DNA of 64,000 bases, taken from an uncultured Acholeplasmatales bacterium (GTDB lineage Bacteria; Bacillota_I; Bacilli_A; Acholeplasmatales; Anaeroplasmataceae). The stretch is from assembly GCA_944324805.1 (NCBI GenBank), contig CALUXS010000002.1:160554-224553 (forward strand), written 5' to 3'. Shown here piece after piece: positions 8,737 through 16,359 of this stretch (positions are counted from its first letter, which is position 1; every line of letters starts with the position of its first letter). The notes under the pieces are model-generated. The model saw only the letters and a program-made list of their open reading frames with translations, was not told the DNA's origin and ran no database searches. The translations under genes and the position numbers were made by a program.

Positions 8737-9085
8737 TAATGAACTAGAATCATTGAATTTTTTTATTAATTTTTAGCTTAATATTATTGTTAAAGATTAT
8801 AATAAGGTAATAGTTATATTATATTTTCACATTACTAGTATTAATAATATTTATAATATAGTGATAGTTATTTGTTAACATTCAATGAAATAATTGATAG
8901 TATAAAATATTTTGTGACAATATTATATACTATTTGTTAAAATGGATATAGTAGTTTTATTAGATGATAATGTTGAATAATTAATAATAAAATAAAAAAT
9001 TTTTAGCAATATATTAAAAGTAAACCTGTGGTATGTGGACATTTATTTTGTTAATTGTTAGATTGTAATTGAGGAGGTTTTAAAT

Positions 9086-9769
9086 ATGGATAATGTTAAG
9101 ATAGGTGGATTTATTAAAGAATGCCGCAAAGAAAAAGGATTGACTCAAGAACAACTTGCTGAAAAATTAAATGTTAGTAAGAATGCTGTTAGTAAATGGG
9201 AAAGAGACATCTGCCTAATGGACATGGCATTATTAAAACCATTAAGTGAGATTCTAGGTATTACAATAGTAGAATTATTAAATGGTGAAAAGATTACTGA
9301 TGAAACTTCTACTAATAAAAGTGAAGAAATAATCCCAGAGATTGTTGATCATCAATCTAGAAAAAATAGAAAAAAAGAAAATATATATATTTTGATTATA
9401 TTTTTGTTGTCAGTTCTTTTTATTGTATTATTAAATTTTAGTCAAAACTATTATGGTGATTCATTAGAATCTATATTTATTGGTATTTTAGGTTTGGTAT
9501 TTATATTTTTAGGGGTTGTTAATTTCAAAGGAAATATTTCATCAATACATTGGTACCATAGAAGAAATATTAAAAAGGAAAATGTTAGAATTTATGGTAA
9601 GTTAATGGGAGTCGGAACAATAATTATCGGCTTATCCATGCTAGTTACAGGCGTTATAAAAATTTTTTATAAAAATGAAAATATAGATTATATTATAGTT
9701 GTTGGACTAATTATTGGTATAATACTTATGTTATATGCTCAAATAAGATACAATAAAGGGATTTTTTGA
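9086..9769 (+). CDS. XRE-family HTH regulator with a four-helix membrane domain
   Basis: The first ~65 residues are a clear Cro/CI-type HTH (GLTQEQLAEKLNVSKNAVSKWERD), followed by LGITIVELLNGE. A charged linker (about 75-100) leads to four hydrophobic helices at about residues 103-121, 133-151, 171-190 and 200-218. Fusing XRE to a membrane domain suggests a one-component sensor that acts from the membrane. The start has GAGGAGG upstream. Its neighbours are defence relics. The target is unknown; autoregulation is likely by analogy. The 9770-10076 stretch that follows has no supportable gene. Confidence 0.8.
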   Translation: MDNVKIGGFIKECRKEKGLTQEQLAEKLNVSKNAVSKWERDICLMDMALLKPLSEILGITIVELLNGEKITDETSTNKSEEIIPEIVDHQSRKNRKKENIYILIIFLLSVLFIVLLNFSQNYYGDSLESIFIGILGLVFIFLGVVNFKGNISSIHWYHRRNIKKENVRIYGKLMGVGTIIIGLSMLVTGVIKIFYKNENIDYIIVVGLIIGIILMLYAQIRYNKGIF

Positions 9770-10076
9770 AAATTAGATAGAAAAATTTTTTTCCAAGTAA
9801 TAATTAAATATTCAAAAAAACTTTGAGTTATAACTTGTCATAGTCTTATATACTATTTATTTTATATGAAAAGAGAGTATATTATCCATAAATTATGTGT
9901 ATCTACTATGATTACAATATTAGTTGAATAATAGTGATACATTAAATGTTTTTACAAAAAAATGTGGTGATGATATATTTTTATATTGATGAATAGATTT
10001 GCATTTTGTTACAAAAATGATATAACAATTTTGACAGATGGTGAAAAAAGGCTATTGATAAAGATATAATTAATGA

Positions 10077-10532
10077 ACAAAATATCACATTATTGATTTA
10101 GGTTCATATGATAATCTTAGAAAGATACTAGAAAAAGTGACAAAGTCTAGTGTTTTAATAAGATTGATAAGAGGCGTTTATGAAATTCCTAAATATAATA
10201 AAACATTTAATATGTTTGCTACACCATCCATAGATGAAATAGCTAAAGCTCTAGCTAGAAATTTTAATTGGGATATTTATCCATCAGGAAACTACGCTTT
10301 AAATATTTTAGGAATCTCAACTCAAATTCCATCTAAGTATATTTACATTAGTTCAGGACCTAATAGAAAGTATGAGTATGAAGAAAATATTATTTTCTTT
10401 AAACATGCGACTTTAAAAGAGACAAATTCGTTTTCTTATATTACTAATATAGTCATTCAAGCATTCAAAGAGTTAGGAAAAGATAATATACATAATATAC
10501 AAATATATATTGATAAAGAGAATAATATTTAA
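10077..10532 (+). pseudogene. AbiEi/DUF6088-like antitoxin, N-terminally broken
   Basis: The core reads LIRLIRGVYEIPKYN...PSIDEIAKALARNFNWDIYPSGNYALNILGISTQIPSKY, which matches the DUF6088 branch of AbiEi-type antitoxins and regulators. The frame stays open upstream of the GTG at 10137, back to a TGA at 10074-10076, and encodes the expected DLGSYDNLRKILEK. No start codon with a ribosome site is visible there, and about 40-60 N-terminal residues (the rest of the winged helix) are missing. No AbiEii nucleotidyltransferase toxin follows. I read it as an orphan, probably dead, antitoxin gene. Confidence 0.6.
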
Positions 10533-10577
10533 TTTTATTTACTAAAAGAGTAAAGTTGGAAAATCCAAAAAAATCGA

Positions 10578-10654
10578 TCGGATTAAAAAATAGAAAGCTC
10601 TCGGAATAAAAAATAAAAATCTATCGGATTAAAATTGAAAAAAACATCGGAATA
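10578..10654 (+). repeat. Four-copy array with exact 23-bp period upstream of the ATPase
   Basis: TCGGA(T/A)TA begins at 10578, 10601, 10624 and 10647, a spacing of exactly 23 bp each time. Each motif is followed by an A-rich tract. A degenerate fifth unit (TTGGAAAATCC) may start near 10556. The array ends 29 bp before the ATPase start codon. It could be an operator bound cooperatively on one DNA face, an iteron-like site, or part of the transcript leader. Confidence 0.7.
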
Positions 10655-10682
10655 TAGTAATATATATATGGGTGATTGAAAA

Positions 10683-11957
10683 ATGGATGTTTTAGAATAT
10701 AAAAGTAGAATTATCGATAATAAAATTAAAGAATATCTAAAAATATTTGGTGCTATTTTGATTGAAGGACCAAAGTGGTGTGGTAAAACATGGACAAGTA
10801 AATATAATTCTAATAGCGAGTTTTTAGTTGCTAGTCCAAAGGGAAATTTTAATAATAAAAAATTAGCTTTAATGAATCCTGAATTGGTATTGGAGGGGGA
10901 GTTTCCTAGATTAATTGATGAATGGCAAGAAGTTCCTGCAATATGGGATGCGATAAGAGGCAAAATAGATGAAAGTACTATTAAGGGACAATTTATCTTG
11001 ACAGGTTCTGCATCTATAAATAAGGATAAATATATACACTCAGGAACAGGAAGAATTGCAAGATTACGCATGCGTCCTATGTCGTTATTTGAAAATGGTA
11101 AATCTACGGGGCAAGTTTCTTTATGCGATGTTTGTCACAATAGAGCTAAAGACATATATACTAACGAAGTAAATTTAGATACTATTATAGATAATATTTT
11201 AGTTGGAGGTTGGCCTTCATCTTTAAATTTAGATACTAAAAATGGTGTTATAGTAGCTAGAGAGTATGTCAAGGCAATAATTAATGAGGATATATATAAA
11301 GTAGATGATATTAAGCGTGATAAACATAAAATAGAACTCTTGTTACGTTCTCTTGCTCGCAATGAAGCTACTACTGTTACTAACTCGACGTTAAAAAAAG
11401 ATATTAAAGATAAAGATTTAGATGATATAAATATTGATACAATATCAGATTATTTAAATTTGTTTAATAATATGTATATTACTGAAAATATCTCACCATT
11501 TTCTTCAAAACTTCGTTCGTCATTACGTGTTAAACAAAGTGAAAAAAGACATTTTGTAGATCCGTCAATTCCCTGTGCTCTTTTAAATTTAACAAGAGAT
11601 AAACTTTTAAATGATTTAGAGTTATTAGGATTCTTATTTGAATCATTAGTAGAACGTGATTTACTTACATATGTAGATTCTTTTAACGCAAAATTATATC
11701 ACTATCAAGATTATAAAAATAATGAAATAGATGCAATAATAGAGTTAGAAGATGGCTCTTGGTGCGGAGTAGAGATTAAGCTTGGAGCAAATCAAATAGA
11801 TGAAGCAGCAAGAAATTTGGTGCGAATAAATAACCAAATAGAAAAAGATGGAGGAACACCAGCTAAAAGTTTAATTGTAATATGTGGATTAACAAATGCT
11901 AGTTATAAGCGTCCTGATGGCGTTTATGTAGTTCCTATAACAGCTTTAAAAGATTAA
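10683..11957 (+). CDS. AAA_14/DUF4143 ATPase
   Basis: A 424-residue protein with a Walker A motif GPKWCGKT (about residues 29-36), a Walker B region FPRLIDEWQEVP (about 75-86), and sensor-like QFILTGSAS (about 102-110). The C-terminal DUF4143 half includes FVDPSIPCALLN, ERDLLTYVDS and a nuclease-like ELEDGSWCGVEIKLG, where E-x-K resembles the vestigial PD-(D/E)XK fold of this family. Such ATPases are common in gut bacteria and often sit singly in accessory regions; their cellular role is unknown. The gene is intact, with an ATG 4 bp after GGGTGATTGA. An array of 23-bp repeats precedes it and a strong terminator follows. Confidence 0.85.
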   Translation: MDVLEYKSRIIDNKIKEYLKIFGAILIEGPKWCGKTWTSKYNSNSEFLVASPKGNFNNKKLALMNPELVLEGEFPRLIDEWQEVPAIWDAIRGKIDESTIKGQFILTGSASINKDKYIHSGTGRIARLRMRPMSLFENGKSTGQVSLCDVCHNRAKDIYTNEVNLDTIIDNILVGGWPSSLNLDTKNGVIVAREYVKAIINEDIYKVDDIKRDKHKIELLLRSLARNEATTVTNSTLKKDIKDKDLDDINIDTISDYLNLFNNMYITENISPFSSKLRSSLRVKQSEKRHFVDPSIPCALLNLTRDKLLNDLELLGFLFESLVERDLLTYVDSFNAKLYHYQDYKNNEIDAIIELEDGSWCGVEIKLGANQIDEAARNLVRINNQIEKDGGTPAKSLIVICGLTNASYKRPDGVYVVPITALKD

Positions 11958-11966
11958 TAAAAATTT

Positions 11967-11998
11967 AGGTAAACAATCAAAAAAAGTTTACCTTTTTT
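11967..11998 (+). terminator. Intrinsic terminator after the ATPase gene
   Basis: AGGTAAAC (11967-11974) and GTTTACCT (11986-11993) form a perfect 8-bp stem with an A-rich loop, followed by a T run. Confidence 0.8.
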
Positions 11999-12039
11999 GT
12001 ATTATATTAGTATAAATGATATAATGAAAATGATGAATA

Positions 12040-12330
12040 TTAGGAGGAGTTATTATTTTAGGATGCCATGTATTGTGGAGATTTTACTCCTATTAAACGG
12101 TTGCGCCTACATCGCCAAGAACCGCAAGGAACTTGAAAACTGTGAGAAGTTAATAGAGCAGTTGTATCAACGATTGAGTATGAACTGGTACAGGAATTTC
12201 AGGCACAAACAGCCAATCGTCAAATGTGAGGAAAACGAAAGCTTCTTCAAGGTGGCTTTTCAGCTGAGTTTATCGATCAGTAGGAAGCCCATGAACAGGT
12301 GTGGTAGAAGAAAGAAAAATAGTTGAGAGA
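12040..12330 (+). other. GC-richer relic without an intact gene
   Basis: Base composition rises abruptly here (for example GGTTGCGCCTACATCGCC near 12100) compared with the flanking DNA. A 109-codon frame crosses it, but its N-terminal half is made of upstream AT-rich sequence and it resembles no protein. Another frame gives broken peptides such as IEYELVQEFQAQTANRQM with several stops. I interpret this as a fragment of an imported element, probably conjugative or mobilisable, that has lost its coding capacity. A second patch of similar composition lies at 13010-13270. Confidence 0.4.
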
Positions 12331-12464
12331 GACCACCAAAGCAAAAAAATGGTTGGACTTCTTTCATATTTCATAAATCCAGAAGTAGAATTGTTCATAG
12401 TTTTGTGCTAAAATTTACTTAAATAAAGTGGTCAACAAATCAAAATATGCAGGAGGAAAAATAA

Positions 12465-12956
12465 ATGGGAATGATTGCAAATTATCAGTCAACTACTGAT
12501 ACTGAATTAGAAAAATTTAAGTGCCTTGATGATGTGGAAGAAGCGCAGGAAAATGAGGACTTAGAAATTTGTGATATAGGCAAAATGTGGGATGCACTTC
12601 ATTTTTTGATGACAGGAAAACCTGCCAGCGTACCGGTTGAAGGTGATTTAATCAGTGAAGCGATTCTAGGACAGTTTAATATTTCTGGAGAGGATGTAGA
12701 AGAATTTATATCTGGAACACGAAGTAATAGAGTAAAAGAAATTGCAAAAGCGTTGCAAAAAATAGATTTTGAAAAATATATCGATAAATTTAACATGAGA
12801 AATTTTGCGAAAAATGATATATATCCTAACATCTGGGAATATGACGATGAAGTTGATGAAATAAAAGATGATTTGAGGGATTCATTTGAAAGTCTGAGAA
12901 AGTTTTATGAGAAAATGGCTGAGCAAGAAAGTGCTGTTTTGGTGTCAATTTATTGA
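12465..12956 (+). CDS. DUF1877 (YfbM-like) family protein
   Basis: A 163-residue protein. It starts MGMIANYQSTTDTELEKF, the typical opening of the family, followed by ICDIGKMWDALHFLMTG (about residues 36-52), AILGQF, and a C-terminal SLRKFYEKMAEQESAVLVSIY, which matches the conserved ending. DUF1877 proteins are single-domain and of unknown function. The ATG follows GGAGGAAAAATAA. The gene sits between two GC-richer relics, so it may have been a cargo gene of a lost element. It looks complete. Confidence 0.8.
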   Translation: MGMIANYQSTTDTELEKFKCLDDVEEAQENEDLEICDIGKMWDALHFLMTGKPASVPVEGDLISEAILGQFNISGEDVEEFISGTRSNRVKEIAKALQKIDFEKYIDKFNMRNFAKNDIYPNIWEYDDEVDEIKDDLRDSFESLRKFYEKMAEQESAVLVSIY

Positions 12957-13009
12957 TGTTTATTTATAACATTCATTATTGAAAGAAGCTGAGAAAAAAA
13001 CTTAGAACT

Positions 13010-13270
13010 CTAATGGCGCACTTCTATACTATCTTGCCTGGAGTATTCGTGTGTCCTGTAGAGATTCATTCACTGCCAGCTGAAAAACCAGCAGACCGAG
13101 AATGTTCCATCACTTCTTTCCAACAAGAGGGTTACACCCCCTTGTGTCATTTATGCTGATATCACCTGTACTTGTCGTCTTCAAACAGTATAAAATGTTG
13201 CTCGCCGCCAGCAGGTTTTTTGTTAGACAGCAGCACAAATAAGATTGAAGAGGTGATATGGTGCATATAG
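13010..13270 (-). other. GC-richer relic with a C-terminal protein fragment on the minus strand
   Basis: This patch again has markedly higher GC. On the minus strand, 13246 down to 13162 reads SILFVLLSNKKPAGGEQHF then ILFEDDKYR and a TGA, which looks like the genuine end of a protein whose beginning is gone. The inverted pattern AAGAGGGTTACACCCCCTTG near 13125 may be a small hairpin. With the patch at 12040 it brackets the DUF1877 gene. No complete gene is present. Confidence 0.4.
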
Positions 13271-13303
13271 AAAAATGATGAAGCGACGAATTAGGAGGAT
13301 ATT

Positions 13304-13780
13304 ATGGATTTGTTTGAAAAATATCTTCAAAAAGAAGAATTATCTTACTGGGTACATAGAGCATTAACTGATAAATCCTATAAAGCTGAATATGAGAGAG
13401 AAAACCATAAACCATTTAATGGAGCTGTTAATACTGATTTAGGAACATATGGTGATGGAGTTATTAAATTAGGTTTTCTTGAACTACTGCTAGATTCTGG
13501 GTGTAAATTAACCGAAGAAAAATCTCAATGGGAATCGGATAAATATTTAGTTGAAAAAGTTGCAAAGCATTATCAAATAATCGAAAAGAAGCTTATTCAT
13601 AAAAATACAAAAGATGAGAATCTTCCAAATGATTATAATTATGAAGATACACCTGGTGAGAATAAAAATAGACACAAATATATTGCAACAGCTATAGAAG
13701 CAATGATTGGAGCAATCTATAAAGAAACAAATGATTTGAAATCAATAATTGAGTTGCTTGATAGTTGGAGAAAGTTCTAA
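13304..13780 (+). CDS. RNase III-fold protein lacking two catalytic acids
   Basis: A 158-residue single-domain protein. It has TYGDGVIKLGFLELLL (about residues 50-65), ESDKYLVEKVAKHYQI (about 80-95) and IATAIEAMIGAIYKE (about 126-140), in the order of an RNase III catalytic domain. Against canonical LEFLGD...AD..EA, the Asp of GD and the last Glu are kept. The Glu four residues before that Asp is Gly here, and the Asp three before the last Glu is Thr. No double-strand RNA-binding domain follows. It may bind RNA without cutting it, or cut by altered chemistry. The GGAGGA ribosome site is good. The ASCH gene starts one base after its stop, so they form a unit. Confidence 0.65.
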   Translation: MDLFEKYLQKEELSYWVHRALTDKSYKAEYERENHKPFNGAVNTDLGTYGDGVIKLGFLELLLDSGCKLTEEKSQWESDKYLVEKVAKHYQIIEKKLIHKNTKDENLPNDYNYEDTPGENKNRHKYIATAIEAMIGAIYKETNDLKSIIELLDSWRKF

Positions 13781-13781
13781 T

Positions 13782-14123
13782 ATGTTTGGACTTACAATGA
13801 TTAAGGATTATCTCAATGAAATCCTAGATGGTACTAAATTATTTGATGCAAGAAGTTATCCAACAAATAAAAGATGTAAGATTGCATTAATAGATTCTAG
13901 ATTAATGAAAATATATGGGACTATAGAACTGGTTGGATGTAAAGAAATAACCGAAAAAGAGTATTGTTCTTATCAAACCGGTAGATTCCAAAATCTTATA
14001 TTTCAAGGGGATGATGAGAATAAGAAGTATTATGCTTATGACTTTAAGAATCCACAAAGAGTAGCTAAACCAATTAAGTTGATGCCGAAAAGCATACTTG
14101 GGTTGAAGTGTCAGATGATATAG
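13782..14123 (+). CDS. ASCH-domain protein
   Basis: A 113-residue protein. The pattern MIKDYLNEILDGTKLFDARSY, then CKIALIDSRLMKIYGTIELVGCKEI and YAYDFKNPQRVAKPIKL, follows the ASCH fold, which is related to PUA and thought to bind RNA or act on modified nucleosides. The ATG at 13782 lies one base after the stop of the RNase III-like gene and uses GGAGAAAG inside that gene, so translation is probably coupled. Upstream in-frame codons overlap the previous gene and are not needed. A terminator at 14289 closes the pair. Confidence 0.7.
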   Translation: MFGLTMIKDYLNEILDGTKLFDARSYPTNKRCKIALIDSRLMKIYGTIELVGCKEITEKEYCSYQTGRFQNLIFQGDDENKKYYAYDFKNPQRVAKPIKLMPKSILGLKCQMI

Positions 14124-14288
14124 AATTTTGTTATCAAACATCATTATTCTAGATTTTTTCAGTACTACAATAGTCGCACACTCTGAAAAATAGGTGGGTA
14201 TCAGCACTTATATTAACTGCACTCATGTTGAATCAATCACATTACTATCTCTGAAATAGCATAAAATAATATAAAAACAGACCAAAAT

Positions 14289-14321
14289 GAGGGATTTTTA
14301 ACGAAATTCCTCTTTATTTTT
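14289..14321 (+). terminator. Intrinsic terminator of the RNase III-like/ASCH pair
   Basis: GAGGGATTT (14289-14297) pairs with AAATTCCTC (14304-14312) through one G-T wobble, with a 6-nt loop and a following T-rich tract. Confidence 0.75.
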
Positions 14322-14976
14322 ACATCGCATTTGTGAACATATAAGTAATTATGTATTTATATTTTAAATTCTATATCACGTAAACATTTTATATTTATAG
14401 TATAGTAAATTATCTTTAAAAAAAGAAATATTATTGGATGTAATATAATAAATTAGAACATAGTGCACCTAATAGTTAAGCTTCTAGAGTATATTAATAT
14501 TATGATGTAGGAAAATAGATTAGCTTATCTAAATTTCCACATAGTTAAAAGCCTCTTTTAGGAAGTTTTATTTCATAAAAGGAAATCATAGAGGTGATAA
14601 AGATTAAAGATACTAGTATAAAAAAGTATTCTGTTATATGGGATTTTCACAATATAAATTCAAATTATTGCTAAAACCTATAACGATAATTATATATGAG
14701 TTTTTTTACAAAATAGTATAAAATCATTAAAACAACATTTTTGGATTTTTATTGAAGTTGAAAACATAAAAAATAAAGAACATATGTTAATTATTATGTA
14801 TAGTGTTTGTTAACAAAATTGGTAGATTATCATATACAGTTTGTAAAGAATATAACTTTTAAGACATTAAAATTCTATTTACACTAGAATTAACTCGTTT
14901 ATCTAGTTATAGCTAAATGTTTAGAGATTAATTATAATGAAAATGTAGCTACAGTAAGATTTAAGGAGATGAAATA
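14322..14976. other. AT-rich stretch without a supportable gene
   Basis: Only short broken frames are present. The least unlikely is a 26-codon frame starting with a GTG at about 14597, after an AGAGGTG-like site (IKIKDTSIKKYSVIWDF...). It has no recognisable relative and I do not call it a gene. The end of the stretch holds the leader of the XRE gene at 14977. Confidence 0.4.
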
Positions 14977-15483
14977 ATGAATGAGATAGGTAAATACATT
15001 AAAAAGTTGAGAAAAATTAAAAATTTAACTCAACAACAATTAGCAAACACATTAAATGTTTCTTTTCAAGCAGTAAGTAAATGGGAAACAGGAGAAACCT
15101 TACCAGATACAAACATATTATTAGATTTATGTTATGAACTTGATACAACAGTTGATACGTTATTAAATGGTGGTATTGTAAATAACAGGCGAAGATTTAT
15201 CAAAGTTGAAAATATAGTTAATGGTTTTGCACATATAAGTTATTTAAAAGAATGTTTTGGGGAAAACAGTATATTTTATAGAGGACTCGTAGAAGGTATA
15301 AGCAATAAAATGAATTTTGATTTTGATAAAACCCTATCCTCTAATATAGAGGTGCTGTATACAGAAGCAGTAATCCAATATCTAATGAATGGTTATAGAA
15401 TTGATATGGAAGAGGCTAAAATGTGGATAAAAAACGAAAAATATATAAAAGAGATTGAAAGACATTTAACTACTGAAAAATAG
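14977..15483 (+). CDS. XRE-family HTH regulator
   Basis: A 168-residue protein. An N-terminal Cro/CI HTH (NLTQQQLANTLNVSFQAVSKWETGETLPDTNILLDLC) leads to the common YELDTTVDTLLNGG tail. The C-terminal ~100 residues are soluble and helical, with no membrane segment, and are not recognised. AAGGAG precedes the start. A decayed sequence resembling its own N-terminus lies about 700 bp downstream. No clear operon partner is present. Confidence 0.8.
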   Translation: MNEIGKYIKKLRKIKNLTQQQLANTLNVSFQAVSKWETGETLPDTNILLDLCYELDTTVDTLLNGGIVNNRRRFIKVENIVNGFAHISYLKECFGENSIFYRGLVEGISNKMNFDFDKTLSSNIEVLYTEAVIQYLMNGYRIDMEEAKMWIKNEKYIKEIERHLTTEK

Positions 15484-15649
15484 TTTAGTAGCGGTAAATT
15501 ATCTATCAAGTTATATCAAAATATTTAAAAATAGAATTTTATATAAGAAAAAATAATGCAGTTATTTTGAGTATACTCTTGCATTAGCAAAGTGAAATTA
15601 TATGTTGATATGTTTGACAGTTGGTCTCATTATCTTTTTATGTTCTATT

Positions 15650-16290
15650 TAACAATGGTGAATATATCAAAAAATTAAGAAAACATGCTCAAATGTGTAA
15701 ATATCAGTCAATATCGTATGTAGAAAAATAGCACTTAATAGATATGTTCAAGTATACATAATAAATATCGTTCTAGGGAACAAATAGAAAATGGTGTTAG
15801 ATATATTTTGGTAGATTTTTTAGATGTAGAACTCCAAAAAGAACTAAACATATATATCTAAAGTTATTTACAATTCATAGTAGGCACCTTGGTAAGAGTA
15901 TATTCATATAGGTTTACAAAACTATGTTTTTGTTCTTTATGGACGTGATTATTATTTTGATGCTCTAGTCGAGTCTTATATTATAGGTAGGAACTTCTAA
16001 GTCAGTAATGTACTTAGAAGAAGATATATTATCCATAGCTCAATTTAAAGCTTGGGAACAAGGCCTAAACTATTATAATTCGTAAAATAATTTAGATTTG
16101 GATTTAGGACTGGCTCTAAAGCCTTTGGTAAAGATAATAATTATTCTTATAATATTACAAATTATACTTACAATTCCATTAGCATTTTAATACTTAAGGA
16201 AGATGCTTGCTATCATATTCCATAATGATAGAGGAAAAAAGTTTTTGACGATCAAGGACATCCAAGCATAAGATTTGCTTAAATAATTTT
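15650..16290 (+). pseudogene. Cluster of decayed gene fragments, including an XRE N-terminus
   Basis: Near 15656 a plus frame reads GEYIKKLRKHAQMCKYQ, close to GKYIKKLRKIKNLTQQQ of the XRE gene at 14977, and then hits a stop. Near 15772 another frame reads SREQIENGVRYILVDFLDVELQ; around 16010 another reads MYLEEDILSIAQFKAWEQGL, before stops and frameshifts. No fragment exceeds about 35 codons. The stretch is best read as the graveyard of one or two genes; the last fragments I cannot assign. Confidence 0.5.
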
Positions 16291-16359
16291 TGATTTAACT
16301 ATCAAGAAAAATATTGTATAATTGGTATAGTTCAATAAAAAGATATAATTGGTGATAAA

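Noticed and set aside
10578..10654. CRISPR array
   Set aside because: Repeat core is only about 8 bp, the period of 23 bp is too short, spacers are A-rich and no cas genes are present.
10583..11071. 162-codon minus-strand frame
   Set aside because: It lies opposite the ATPase gene, contains low-complexity Leu/Ile/Ser runs, has no ribosome site and is a shadow of the real gene.
11997..12326. 109-codon open frame as a real gene
   Set aside because: It crosses from AT-rich to GC-richer DNA, overlaps the ATPase terminator and resembles no protein; treated as part of the relic.
14597..14677. 26-codon frame (IKIKDTSIKKYSVIWDF...) as a gene
   Set aside because: GTG start, no comparison available and no terminator or partner; not supportable.
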